A stretch of 64,000 nucleotides of DNA from Begonia masoniana (Eukaryota; Streptophyta; Magnoliopsida; Cucurbitales; Begoniaceae): the NCBI GenBank assembly GCA_022432975.1, contig CM039503.1, positions 54,310,466 through 54,374,465 on the forward strand, read 5' to 3'. A model generated the notes under the pieces. That model saw only the letters and a program-made list of their open reading frames with translations. It made no database searches and was not told where the DNA came from. Position numbers and translations under genes: made by a program. Positions 46,165 to 58,094 of the stretch are shown in pieces. Positions within the stretch are counted from its first letter, which is position 1; the number at the start of each line of letters is the position of its first letter.

Positions 46165-48290
46165 ACTGAGATTTTTATGAGGAATTTTTTCACTGAGGCG
46201 TAGCGTGACTGTTTGTCATGGTCTCTTGCTTTAGTGCCAATGTAGGATCCACAAATTATTCGTCTTCGTATACTGATTAGGATTTTAACGTCGTCCCTCG
46301 TCTGTTAGTGTTCCTTACACCAATTAGTTCTTTTAATATCCCTCGTGTTCTTATTGGAATTTGATGTCGGATTGTTATAGGTCCCAACCTATTTATGACG
46401 TCTGTTTCCAACAGCATATGCTGGCAAGTCGATAAGGTTGTGGTCATTTTTGAAGTAGGGGTGTCTATATTGTATTGTCTTGGATTGCATTGTTTTCAAA
46501 TGATAGGAACTCGAGAGCAACCAAGGACAACCCCATGAAGGATGATCCATTGCAAGACATTAGGTCTAACTCCGGTTCTATTAGGTCTAACTCGAGTCGG
46601 TTTGATATGGGTTGGGTTGATTGATTTCAACTATCCAACTATGTTCCAAACAAATTATGAAACTAAACCGAAATTGAAAGGATAAGAGTTTGAATTTTTA
46701 ATAATAATACAAAATTTGAATGAAAATTTGACTCGCAGTTAAAAATTGTGATTCTCTTGATTTTTTTAAAGACTCAAAACCCCAATAATGTCAATCTAGT
46801 GTCATCTTAACAAGAACACAGATCAATGTCAAAATCCAATATTAAAGTTTTGAATTTTACCAAGGAATAATAAAACTCCCAAAATTCAACTTATTTGTCA
46901 TGGAATACGCTATTTTCTTGAAGATTCATTTTCCAATAACACAAATTTAGTATCATTTTGTCAGATCCAAAATTCTAAATTTAATACCCATGTTAGACAT
47001 TCCAACTTTCAACCGAATATAATCACAGGGCAAAAAGAATTAATTTAGTCACGATGATCCTTCGACTATGGTCTAAACTGTCATGCTAGAATCAATTCGC
47101 TATTGAAATTCCGAAACTTAGCCTAAAAAATCAACCTAACTACAGTGACATCCTTATAAGGGTGTGACTATTGTTAGGTTGATTTTCTTCTATCTCTCTC
47201 ACAAGCTGCCACTAGCCTTGTTGTGTAAAGTGAAGAATTAGGTTTAATTGAAAAGTTGGAGTGATTATATGGCAGTCGGGCCATAAAAGGAGAGAACCAT
47301 CTACGCATACAAGAATCATTTTTTTTTTTTTAAGACTTGTAAATCAAGTTAGATAACCCAAGTTCTTCTCTCTCTCTCTCTCTTTCTCTTTCCATGATTT
47401 CTCTGTCATTACGTCTTTTCATGGGGTTCTAGATTTGTGTCCCTCCATGCAAAGACGTAAATATGTCTATCTCCCATTGACTTACAACACCCAAGTCTTT
47501 TCGTGGTGGTTTCTAGACTTGTGTCCCTTCATGCAAAGACGTAAATATGTCTATCTCCCATTGACTTACAACAACCAAGTCTTTTCCTCTAAATTTCCCT
47601 TTTTTTTCTTGCATTTCTCTAATTCCTTCAACCAAGTCTTTTCCTCCAAATTTCCCTTTTTTCTTGCATTTCTCTATTTTCTTGAAGATTCATTTTCCAC
47701 TAACACAAATTTAATATCATTTCGTCAGATCTAAAATTTTAAATTTAATACTTACGTTAGATAACTCTAGTTCTTCTCTCTCTCCATGTCCATAATTTCT
47801 TTGTCACTACGTCTTTTCACATACTCAGTCAAACTCTTAAAAAATAAAACTAGTGTGTTGATTTTTCAATTAAAAATATTTTTGTCAATGTGAAAAGGCT
47901 CAAAAGTCACACAAAAAAATAAATAATAAATAATATTATTAATATAATAAAATTTATTATAGCAAAGGCACATGCATAAGACAAAGGCCATCTTTTAGAT
48001 TTCTATGGAATATTATTACCATATTCTCATTAATTAATGTATATGATTTATATTTAAATAAATTATTATCTTTTAAAAAAATAAAATGAAAAATAGAAAG
48101 ACTTAGAATGACTTGAATTTTCCCAGCATCTTCTACTTTCTATCTCTTTAAATTTCATACTCAATGCTCCAAGCTCTTTCTATCTTTCAATACTCCACCC
48201 ATGAAGCTCTTGTAAAGTTTCAGATTGTTCTTCTTCCGTCACAAATTGTTCTTGTTGCTGATCTCCATGTTATACGTGCTATACAGGTTT
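46165..48290. other. intergenic region upstream of the CNGC gene
   Basis: No gene recognised. It contains dispersed direct repeats: a TTGAAGATTCATTTTCCA segment near 46918 and 47682, and AGTTCTTCTCTCTCT segments near 47360 and 47771. AT-rich low-complexity sequence lies near 47900-48080. Confidence 0.5.
47436..47690 (+). repeat. short tandem duplications
   Basis: An 83-bp unit starting GTGTCCCTCCATGCAAAGAC is repeated at 47519. An immediately following unit of about 60 bp (CAAGTCTTTTCCTCTAAATT) is repeated near 47632. The 99-codon frame here is produced by the repeats. Confidence 0.8.
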
Positions 48291-48295
48291 CCAAT

Positions 48296-48450
48296 CTCCT
48301 CTCTCTCTGTGAACTGGAGAAGTAATTGTTCTTGTTTTGCTTTGCCACAAAATTCCCAGAAATATTTCTCTCTCTCTCTCTATCTGTGTGAACCGGAGAA
48401 GTAATTGTTCTTGTTTTGCTTTCTCCGCGAAATTCCCAGAAATATTTCAG
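48296..48450 (+). repeat. tandem duplication in the CNGC 5' leader
   Basis: A CTCTCTGTGAACTGGAGAAG...CCCAGAAATATTTC unit is repeated about 87 bp later (TATCTGTGTGAACCGGAGAA...CCCAGAAATATTTC), ending 28 bp before the CNGC start codon. It lies in the presumed 5' UTR or core promoter and is CT-rich. Confidence 0.8.
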
Positions 48451-48477
48451 AAGACGAAGAAGATAGACGAGAAAGAC

Positions 48478-50992
48478 ATGGAACCAAGGGAAGAAAGGTG
48501 ATTTGTTTTGTTATTTTTTTATATTAATTAATTGAGAAATCATATAAAAACGTGTTCTTCATGTTTGATAGCGTCCTCTGAGTAAATTTTGTTGAAAAAA
48601 ACGTTCTCTCTTCAAAATGTTAGTAGAACAACTCAGAACAAGTTAAATATTAATCCATTTTTTTGAGTTTTCTAAAGCTATAATCAAGAAAATTATTACA
48701 ATTATGAAAATATACGAAAAAATATAAGCTACTTCGTTGAAATTATGTTACAAAATTATTCAAAGGTATTACTAACAAGATTCATTTTTTTAATATATGT
48801 TTAGGATTGAAATTCCTGATGATGATTGCGGGCAAGGCTACAGCGGAAAAATGAAGACTATGAAAGAAATTCTTGATCCAAGAGAGACACAATATCAACC
48901 CATGTGGCATAAGATATTTCTTTTATGTTGTGTAGTTGCAGCCTCACTTGATCCATTATTCTTCTACATTCCTATTATCAATGATCAGAAAAAATGTTTA
49001 GGAATGGACGAGAAACTGAAGAAAACGATCCTTGTTCTCAGATCAGTTATGGACCTCACTTACATTTTTCACATTGCATTCCAAATCATTTCCGGGTACT
49101 TAGCATATGCCTCAGAAAGCAGAGGGTTGGTGCCGAAAAGTGATAAAGTCATCGACCGGATTATAGGCACGATTGGGAGGATCAAATGGTGGATTATCTT
49201 AATTGATATTCTGTGTGTTCTTCCAATCCCACAGGTAGTAAATATGACCATGAAACTTATTGAATGAAGTTATAAATGTAGATAAACTGTGATTTTAATT
49301 TTACTGCAGGTGGTTATACTTATTTACTTCTTAAAAATGAAAGGCTTGGAGTCATTGAATACGAGGAAATTTCTCAACTTCTTTATTCTTTTTCAATTTG
49401 TACCGAGAATTTTCCGAATCTACCTGTCGTGTAAGGAACTTACTAAAAATCTCAGTCCTAGCGAGATTGTCGGAACTGCATGGGTTAAAGGCTTATTTAA
49501 CTTCTTTCTCTACATCATCGCCAGCCATGTAAGTTTCACGATTATTTGTGAGTAATGCTACGTTTACACGCTCATAGTAATTTGGTGATTTTGTAGGTGT
49601 TTGGAGCATGTTGGTATTTCTTTTCAGTACAGAGAGAATCAGCATGCTGGCAACATACATGCAGAGGAAATTCAATGTGTAACCAATCAACTTTTTTTTG
49701 CGAACATCGATACGATGTAGTCAATGATCATATCATAGGTTACCTCAATCAATCGTGCCCTCTGATTCCACCTTCTCGCTTTGATTTCGGAATGTTTACT
49801 CCAGCCCTTCAGTCTGGAATTGTGAATTCAATGGATTTTCCTAGAAAGTTCTTCTACTGCTTTGCGTGGGGACTCCGAAATCTAAGGTGTGTAAGTGGAC
49901 GTAGCTATGACATTTTATGTTACGATTTAGCTGATTGTTAAGTATAATTAGTGGTGTGATGTTGTGCAGCTCTTTCGGATCAAACCTTCAAACAAGCACA
50001 TACTTCTGGGAGAGCTTGTTTTCAGCTGCTATCACCGTCATCGGGCTGCTTCTGTTCATTTATCTCATTGGAAATTTGCAGGTAATTTGATGATTGTGAG
50101 TTAAAGGGTAGCTCTTGTTCCATTCCAACAAATTATAAGACTTGAGTTGTTTCTCGAATTGCAGACTTACTTGCAGTTATCTGCGAAAAATTCGGAGAAA
50201 AGCAGGAGGAAGATGAAGATGAAAGGGCTTGACGTAGACATGTGGATCAAAAACAATGAAATTCCTCCAGATATGAGGAACGAGTTAATGGATCGTGTTC
50301 GTCGAAAAATGCCCGAAAATGAAGATGTAAATCTCAAGAATCTTCTCAATGTTCTTCCAACTCAAAGCAAGAAACGCATCAAGCAGAGCCTGTGCTTGCC
50401 CATCTTGAAGAAAGTGAGTATTTTCTTCAACTACTTTCTGCAAGGACAGCTATATATTTCCTTTGAGCAAACTCATAATTGTTACATGGCGCTATGTTAG
50501 GTTGCAAGACTTAAAGAGATGAGCGATAAATCGATCGATGAAATCTTCATTGACCATCTAAAGCCGGTGATCTTCAACGAACACAGTGAAATTTTCAGGG
50601 AGGGTGAACCTCTGGGTCGGATGCTCTTCTTCACTCAAGGATCGGCATGGGTGTATTCGACTGCTGGTACGACTGCTGGTACAACTCCTGTCGAGCTCGA
50701 AAGAGAGGGTTTCTATGGAGAAGAGCTGCTCGAGTGGGCATTGACAGCTCCCTCATCACCAATCCCCATCTCACACAAAACTGTGAAGACAAACACAAAA
50801 GTAGAAGCCTTTGCACTTGAAGCTCGAGATATGAAGAAAATAGCCAGTTCTTGGTGGAGTTTAAGGAAGCTCACTCTCCCCAATTCTACCAATGTTCCAA
50901 GGAGGAGATGGGGGACTGGTGTAGTGTCTGTAATTCAACAACGTGGCCGCTCAGAGTCTTATTCCAAGATTAATAAATCTCCAACCCCATGA
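48478..50992 (+). CDS. CNGC: cyclic-nucleotide-gated ion channel (CNGC), seven exons
   Basis: Plasma-membrane cation channel subunit of the plant CNGC family. Exons 48478-48497, 48805-49234, 49310-49528, 49597-49886, 49970-50081, 50165-50413 and 50501-50992 join in frame through GT-AG introns to 603 residues. S1 lies near residues 41-65 (IFLLCCVVAASLDPLFF), S2-S3 near 83-150, and S4 near 165-192 with VPRIFRIY. S5 lies near 208-235, the pore loop near 310-330, and S6 near 335-360 (LLLFIYLIGNLQ). The C-linker precedes a cyclic-nucleotide-binding domain whose phosphate-binding cassette is GFYGEELLEW (about 510-519). The selectivity triplet reads G-S-N (323-325), where both pseudogene copies have GQN. 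After the CNBD the expected IQ calmodulin motif (like AALILQSAWRRY in the 57-kb copy) is not recognisable. At 603 residues it is shorter than the usual 700 or so. No stops or frameshifts were seen. Confidence 0.9.
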
Positions 50993-51486
50993 TCACAACC
51001 TGTCTCCGTCCTACGATGGTGGATCTAGGTGATGTCACGGCCATCATCAAAACTCTACTTACTATATAAGTATGCATCTTGTTTACAAGTTACAAGAATA
51101 TGATTGGTTAAATTTTAAATTTTTTTGTTCCATAAGATTTCATATTTACCCCTATGTTGAGTTGCTAAACTTGTTTCATATTTCGCTAAAATATGTTAAC
51201 ATGTATAGGATAAGCTATAGAATAGAGCCCACGAGATGAAGACCAAAATGAATTTATAGCAATGATAACCAGTTTGTAGTGGGGACTAGATTAGGTTGTT
51301 CTAGTCAAAGAAGTCAGGCTTTGGATTGCTGATTTAGTACCATCGAACCCCTCTGTACACATTGGTCTACATGAATATTTTTCATGTCGTTGGAACATCT
51401 ATGTTAACAAATAAAAAATTCCATGTTTATAAATATATGAAATAATATAAAAATTATGGGCCTTGAAAAATGAGATTTTTTATAGG
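50993..51486. other. 3' flank of the CNGC gene
   Basis: AT-rich sequence with no recognisable gene. It should contain the CNGC 3' UTR. Confidence 0.45.
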
Positions 51487-51521
51487 ATAATTATCAATTT
51501 TAATCCTGTATCTCTGTTCAG
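51487..51521. mobile_element. partial Mutator-like terminus beside the SF3A3 exon
   Basis: GGATAATTATCAATTTTAAT followed by CCTGTATCTCTGTTCAG resembles the left terminus of the foldback at 52898 (GGATAATTATCGATTTGAAC, then CTGTAC...ATTTCAG). No matching opposite end or TSD was found for this copy. Confidence 0.5.
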
Positions 51522-51635
51522 GTCGAAATATATGAAGATAAAGATAGTGCAAGAAATGATGCTATAGGAGACCTTGGGGGCCAAACTGCAACCGGAACCA
51601 ACGTGTTTAGTGCATTTTATGATAGGTTAAAGGAG
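51522..51635 (+). pseudogene. SF3A3: orphan exon of splicing factor 3A subunit 3 (SF3a60)
   Basis: A 38-codon open segment bounded by TTCAG and GGTAGAAC splice-like borders encodes VEIYEDKDSARNDAIGDLGG followed by QTATGTNVFSAFYDRLKE. The GGQTATGTNVFS.FYDRLKE string is highly characteristic of SF3a60, a U2 snRNP component (ATROPOS in Arabidopsis). No other SF3A3 exon is visible nearby, so this is a captured or relict fragment. It directly follows a Mutator-like terminus, which suggests a Pack-MULE-type capture (inference). Confidence 0.75.
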
Positions 51636-51689
51636 GTAGAACTTTGGTTTTATTTGTAAATGTGATGAATCTTGTTTTTTTATTTGTAA

Positions 51690-51860
51690 TCTTGTTTCCG
51701 GTAACTGAAGTTTATAGGCCACCAATCCAATCTTTTGAAGAATTTTGAATGGCCCATAAACTCGAGGTCAAAGATTTCTTCCTGTACCATTTTAACTTCA
51801 AATACACAAAATCTCCTGCAAAAGATATCTCCCTTTGATGCTTATTGGCTGAATGAGTCC
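51690..51860 (-). pseudogene. Ty3/gypsy integrase C-terminal fragment
   Basis: On the minus strand, reading 51840 down to 51700, the residues SFAGDFVYLKLKWYRKKSL followed, after a frameshift, by GPFKILQKIGLVAYKLQLP match the C-terminal region of plant Ty3/gypsy integrases. Very short, with no LTR attached. Confidence 0.6.
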
Positions 51861-52897
51861 ATCGCTGGTCATGTGTGAGGGTCTTGGCTAGTCAGCCTGG
51901 TCGTGATCAGCGGCTAGTCGAACCTTAGGGTTAGGGTTTTGCCATGTAATTTTTTTGTTGTTTTTTCTTCCTTGTTCATTATTCTCTTGGCTTTCGTCTA
52001 ATTTGCTAAAATCAAATTTTTTACCCCTGCGACTTTGTCGCTCCTCGAAAATCGCTACAGTCAAAATCTGCAGAAGATTGCAGAGAGTTTTGTGAATTTC
52101 ATCGAACTTTCTTTTGAATCGTTGCTTCATGTAAGTCAGAGACCCAAGGCAATCGCTGGTGATGTCTGAGGGTCTTGGCTACAGTAAACACTTGTCCCTC
52201 ATTTTCTTTTTCTTCTTTTCATTTTTTTTTTACCAGCCACTTTTCCTTTCTCCGGCAGCCACTTACAAAGGCTCGCTGGAGTTGCCTCAAGTGTTCGACA
52301 CCTCCACTGTCAATCGATAGATAGCGTTGCAACCTTTGATTTGGTAGGTTTTTTGTCACTTTTGATTGGACGGTTGAGGAGAACAAAGCCATCGAAATCG
52401 GTCGTCGAAAAAGTTGCATCGAAACTTCAAATGCTCACGATGTTGATTCTGATTTTCGATCTTGACGTTCGACCTATCATTAGAAAGCTCTCATCAGGCG
52501 AATCTTTTGGACACAAAAAATTGTTCTAAACAGTGGTTGGAAGAGGTCGCTGGAAAAATCGATTTAAAGTTTTAAATAAAAGTTGAAAAATTTTACGTGA
52601 AAAAATAAAGTCTAGTATGTCAAGTTTTGTGGCGGTCTGCGAGGGTCGTTGAACGAGAGCTCAAAGTTGTTAACTTTTTCAAGGAAAGTGTCGACCACTA
52701 AGTCATTTTGCATCAAAATTTATTTGAAGATGAATATTGTTAGAGTTTAGTGTCATGGATTCGTCTTGGATTGGGCCGAGAAGCTGCATTTTGAATCTCC
52801 TGTGTAGAATCCAATATCCAAGTAGAGATTATTAGAATTTAGTATGACATGATTTCTAATTAGTCGTGGTTGGACTCAAATCCAATATTAGAGTTTA
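51861..52897. other. non-coding, LTR-like debris
   Basis: Contains a direct repeat of ATCGCTGGTCATGTGTGAGG (near 51861) as ATCGCTGGTGATGTCTGAGG (near 52153), 291 bp apart. The short frames on both strands are not similar to known proteins. The TSD copy TAGAGTTTA ends this stretch at 52889-52897. Confidence 0.4.
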
Positions 52898-54979
52898 GGA
52901 TAATTATCGATTTGAACTCTGTACTATGTACTGTATTTCAGTTAGTCTCATGTACTAAAAAAATCGGCAAACTGAACCCTGTATTTTGATTCTGTTATCA
53001 GTTTTGACCTTCTATCAACAATTTCATTAAACTCTCATTTAAAAAATTATTAAACGATATTGAATTAAGTTGAAATTTTTACCACATGTTCACTATTTAA
53101 TGAGAAGATAATCTGGAAAGTTTCGTAATTATTTAACACATGTACGATTTATTGAAATTTTATTTTAGTAGTTTATAAAAATATTATAATAAATCATACA
53201 AATTTTAAACAATCACGAAAATATTTCTATTATCTATCCATGATAGGTTGAACACAAATAAAAAACTTTTCAAATTAAATATCGTTTGATATTTTTTAAA
53301 AATATAAAGTAAAGAAGAAACTGTGATTAATTTAAACAAATACCAAAAGATATTGGATTTATTTAAAACTTTTTTCACATGTTTATCACATCATAGGTAG
53401 ATAATAAAACAAATTTCGTAATTTTCTAAAATTTGTATGATTTATTATAATATTTTTATAAAATACTAAAATAAAATTATAATAAATTGTACATGTGTTA
53501 AAAAATAACGAAAATTTTCAGATTATCTTTTCATTAAGTAGTAAAAATGTGGTAAAAATTCCAAGTGAATCAAATATTGTTTGGTAATCTTTTAAATGAA
53601 GGTTTAACGAAATTATTGATAGAAGATCAAAACTGATAACAGAATCAAAGTATATGGTTCAGTTTGTCGATTTTTTTAATACAGGAGGCTAACTAAAATA
53701 CAGTCCATAGTTGATAAGTGTGTATTTTACACACTTATTTATACTTTTTATACTTGATTTGATAAGATTTTCTCAAGTGTTTGAAGGAATTTAATGTATT
53801 TTGTTAAAGTGTGCAGAAAAATTAGTTATAACAGGTTGGAGCTAGAATTTGCGAATTTGAAGAGGAAGAAAAAGAAGAAATAAAGCGGAGTTAAAAAGAG
53901 GAAAAGAAGAAACTGAAGAGAAGAAACATCAATCGGCTATTTTAATTGATTGAGGTGTTTGAATCTGAACCATTGAAACTTGTTTTAATTTCAGTCGTTG
54001 AAGATAATTATGGGCTTCAGATTTATGGGCTTGAGATTAATTAAGAATTAGGTTAACTAAAGAAAAAGATAGAGCAGCCCCATTCAGACATTCAGACGAG
54101 TAGCTCTAGCGAGAGAAAAAGAAGGAGGCAAGCAAGACGGAGACCGAAACGGAGCGAGAGCTTCGGGAATTGATTTTCAGCATAGTTTTTCTTTTCCTTT
54201 CTCTTCTGAACTATGAACTTCTTTAATATTGTTATTGTTTTTCTTTATTTTAACATGAACTAAGTTTTTATTCTAGGGCGACGATGTAGCCAGACGATAT
54301 TTATTTTCAGTTTATTCGTTTAATTATATTTTATAAGTATTTCTTCCAATATTGTTGGCACATTTAATTTCTGTTCTTAAAACCTGCAAATTTCTGACCA
54401 ATCTTTACTTGATTTTTGGGGTGTTTAGAGACTGAGAGGTGATAAATACCCGAGCACTGAAATTAATGTCATGAATATACGTAAGCGAGAGATAGTTACG
54501 GTATTGATGTAATCATTATGATTTCTTGATTTATTTATATTTGATTAATGTATAATTTGAGACTGAGAAGTGGTAACTCATTAATCAGATAACCTATGCA
54601 ATGCTCGAGAGAGATTGTAATAGAATTTAGTGAAATCGATCATCAACATAGGAAGAATATTTATGAATAAATTACGAAGAACTGAAATAACTGTTGTCTT
54701 GGTGAAATTGTAGTACCTAGACTTTTATCAATTTGATTTAATCCCATTTTATCTGTTTTGCTATTTTATATTAGTTTATTTTAATTGTTTATTTTAATTC
54801 CAATCCTTGAAACCATAAAACGTGTGTTCAATTTAGAATTAAGATTAATTATTTCGATTATTAATTACAAGTCCTCGTGGGTTCGACACTCTAGTTATCA
54901 CTGTATTACTTGTTGCGACTCGTACACTTGCGAACTATTTTTCACAACAATAGTACATGGTTCAAATCGATAATTACCC
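52898..54979. mobile_element. Mutator-like foldback element with 9-bp TSD, split by a solo LTR
   Basis: Flanked by perfect TAGAGTTTA duplications at 52889-52897 and 54980-54988, the 9-bp size typical of Mutator-like elements. Termini GGATAATTATCGATTTGAAC and GTTCAAATCGATAATTACCC are inverted. The inverted similarity extends through most of the element, for example TTCTGTTATCAGTTTTGACC near 52990 against GATCAAAACTGATAACAGAA near 53625, so the RNA or DNA could fold into a long hairpin. Without the solo LTR at 53712-54949 and its duplicated ATAGT the element is 839 bp and encodes nothing. Confidence 0.85.
53712..54949 (+). mobile_element. solo LTR H, Athila-related (TSD ATAGT)
   Basis: 1,238 bp from TGATAAGTGTGTATTTTACA to CTATTTTTCACAACA, flanked by ATAGT at 53707-53711 and 54950-54954. 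Start, end and internal landmarks (CCTCGTGGGTTCGACACT, GAGACTGAGAGGT) match the LTRs at 12.4 and 20.1 kb. It lacks their CGATCGATCTCT hairpins and is about half their length. Confidence 0.9.
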
Positions 54980-54988
54980 TAGAGTTTA

Positions 54989-56109
54989 TGATATGATTCT
55001 ATATATTGTTGTTTGAGTCGCAAAACTCAATTGTACATTAATTTGATATAGTGAATTTCTTCTTTGCCTGTGTTTTTTTTTTTCGAACGAATTTTACATG
55101 TAAATATCAATTTTCTTGTTTTTCCCGTTTTTCTTTTCCGTTTATTGTTCGATTTTGAATTCAATGAATGAGATTTGAAGAAGAAGTAGGTGATTGAGAA
55201 ACTTACGGTGAATCAACCTTAGTTTCATAATAGGTAAATGGATCAATCCAAATCATATCAGACATAATAATATTATGGGTATCGTCAAAAAGAGAACAAA
55301 AAAATAAATATGTTTAAGAAACATAACCCGACAAAAAATATATAATTTCTTATTAATTGTATCAAAACAATAATATCTTTTTTAGCCTACATTGTAACTA
55401 AAAAAACAAAAGAAATGAATCGTGACAATTTATTAGTCAACTTGAGGAGGATAAACAAAACTATTATAGCAAAAAAGCATGTCAAATGAGCATTGTTGAA
55501 GATTGTTTGCTCCCAAAATTCACTTGGGACATAGGCAAATAGTACAAGTTAACAAGTTGTTCTCACCAAACAACCCATTTTGTGAGCGGTCATCGAAATT
55601 AAGTAAATCAAAAGATGCTTTAAAGGTATATTTTTCACTCATGTTCTTATGAAAATACTTGATAAGAACTGAATTTTGATTTTTTAAAAGTACAGTGAGT
55701 GAAGTTATTGATAAAAAAAACATAATATTTTGATCCTCTCTTGGTGTTTATAAGAGAGCGTCCTCAAACACCAAAATGAGTTACATCAAATGGTTTCAAA
55801 GAAACATAAAAAGTTGTAGTAGAATCCCTAAAATCAAAGATATCATAAGTTTCAAATTGGCTAGAACTCTACCTGACACTAAAAATATAGACGAGAAGAT
55901 TAAAATGATAAAACCTCAAGTAAAGTCGGTAGCCGAACGAATATAAGACAAATCAACACTTGAAGGTACATTGATTGGTAGCCTTGTAAGGTTTTTCCAT
56001 TCATGTAAGATTGATTAATTAGTGAACCCTATGTCAACATTGATTGAATCTACAAATTTGGGTGAAGCTTAAATGCTATAAAGGTAAGTTTTTTCATAGC
56101 TTGATTGGC
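54989..56109. other. intergenic, nothing recognised
   Basis: AT-rich. The 67-codon minus frame at 55520-55723 has no recognisable similarity. Confidence 0.45.
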
Positions 56110-57863
56110 TTCAACATGTGATATTTCTACTAGCTATTCCAAAGTTATGGAGCTCTTCACTTTGGATTGCACTGAGGTCATTGAAATTTATCCTTTTGTT
56201 CCAATTTGTGCTGCGGGTTCTTCGAATCTACGCATTTCTAAGGAAAGTTACATGGGGTGCTGGTATATTTCTTGAAAGTCCAGTGGGGTAGAGCTGTACT
56301 TAATCTCTTCTTTTAGATGCTTACAAGCCATGTAAGTCCAATTTATTTTTCTATTATTTGCAGCCGAGATTCGCATTATCATATCAACCCATGTCAGATC
56401 TTGACTCATCCATAGAAAGTTGTTTGATTTTATTCAGGTTTTTGGAGCTTTTTGGTACTTGTTTTCGATTGAACGAAAAATTTCATGCTGGCATCGCACT
56501 TGTGCTCGACCTTGCTCTTTAAATTGAGATAGAAACTCAACAAACACTTCACTCCTGAATGGTATTTGTGTCGATTATTCACCAGGTTCTGGAATTTTTA
56601 CTGCTTCTCTTGAATCTGCGTAGTGAATTCTAGAGATTTTGTCAAGAGGATATCTTTTTGCTATTGGTGGGGACTTCGGAATCTAAGATATGTAGTTTGA
56701 ACTCTTTTTTGTACCCTCTTTTGCTGCTGTTCTTGATTTTGTTCATTGACGTAGGCCAAGCCTGGATTATTTATGTCTTTCATGTTTGGAATCTACAGTT
56801 TTCTTGGTCAAAACCTTAAAACAAGCACATTCGTATGGGAAAATATACTTTGCAGCCTTAATATCGACTTCTGGCTTACCTTTATTCGCCTTTCTGATCT
56901 GAAATTTGCAGGTAAATACTCGGCCAGTGTCATTACATGATAGAGAATGACTTGATTTACTGCTATCTGCTTTAGTTACAGCAAGCTTTGTTTGTTGTTT
57001 AACATACATACCTGAGGAGCAGAATTGCAAAGCGAGAGGAAATGAGAGTTAAAGGAGAGGACATTGAACTATGAATGGCTTTTCATTCTCTTTCAAGAAA
57101 TTTGAAAACTCAGATAAAAAAAATACGAAAAATTCAAATGGCGTGGCACAAAAGATATTGACATCGAGAGTCTACGTGTCGATCTCCCGAGAGATCTTCG
57201 AAGAGATACCAAGCAACATCTTGCCAAATTCCAGTCACACGCACAAGTGTACAACTCTTTTATTGAGTGCCATTTTTCTGTAAAGGTTGCTAAATAATCT
57301 CCATCTTAGGTGCCAATTCTCCCAAACATGGATCAAAATTTACTCGATACAATTTACGATCATCTCAAACCGACATTATATATTGAGCACACGTTCATTG
57401 TACAAGAAGGCGAGCCGTTGGACGAGATAATATTCATAATACGAGGCCAAATACGAACTTACAGTGCCGGCATGGGAAATTTGATCGTCGAGTACTTAAA
57501 AAAAGGCCAGTTTTATGGGGCAGATCTTCTAGATTGGGAACTATCTACACCCTTTGCAGATAGTAGTGTCCCTGCGCCGACAAAAAGGGTAACAGCACTG
57601 GTCTCTAATTTTTGTTGGCTTTTTAGTAGAGAGTTAGGACACTGCCCTAAATTTAAACAGAACTGGGCTCCTTTTGCTGCCCTTATTTTACAGTCAGCTT
57701 GGCGGCGGTACAGCAAAAATAAGGTCAACTCGACAAATCGGACAGATAAAGAAGGGGAGGGCCGGTTAAGATGTCTAGGCTTGTGGGTCAATTCATGAGG
57801 GGCCTAAGGCAGATTGGCTTGAAGAAAGCTAACAAGGGTTCTTCAGAGTCAAGCCGAGTTTGA
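56110..57863 (+). pseudogene. CNGC channel pseudogene 2
   Basis: Colinear with the intact channel from S3/S4 onward. It has FQFVLRVLRIY residues near 56190-56230, then the exon beginning VFGAFWYLFSIERK at 56438 with stops soon after. The pore-S6 exon near 56792-56911 (GQNLKTSTFVW) is frameshifted, and the C-linker lies near 57010-57290. A clean CNBD exon at 57310-57798 contains PNMDQNLLDTIYDHLKP, EPLDEIIFIIRGQ, a cassette GQFYGADLLDWELS and an IQ-type motif AALILQSAWRRYSKNK. The C-terminus KMSRLVGQFMRGL continues in another frame to a stop near 57863. The N-terminal exons are missing. It is the closest relative of pseudogene 1 and its flanks also match, so they derive from one duplication. 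Confidence 0.85.
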
Positions 57864-58094
57864 TAGTTTTTCTATTTTTACGTGCGATAACATCAACATT
57901 AGGTCAAATTTGCGACTTAAGTTTGAGAAAATTAAAGAGTTGGCAAAACAAGGTGGAGGTTTGGCTTGTTAAGGAGGCAGACATTTCTACATCTATTTGA
58001 GGCGGAAGAAATGTCCGTCAAATTTCTACAATCCGGTCACTCGTGAGTAGTAGTTTTTTGCTGCAACATTAGTATCAATGTTTGTTAATTTTAA
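57864..58094. other. 3' flank of CNGC pseudogene 2
   Basis: Duplicated with 39205-39361 and 42054-42145. No gene. Confidence 0.7.

Noticed and set aside
47435..47734. 99-codon plus-strand frame
   Set aside because: Created by the 83-bp and roughly 60-bp tandem repeats. The protein is itself a repeat with no similarity.
55520..55723. 67-codon minus frame in the intergenic region
   Set aside because: No motif, no homologue recognised, and no splice or promoter context.
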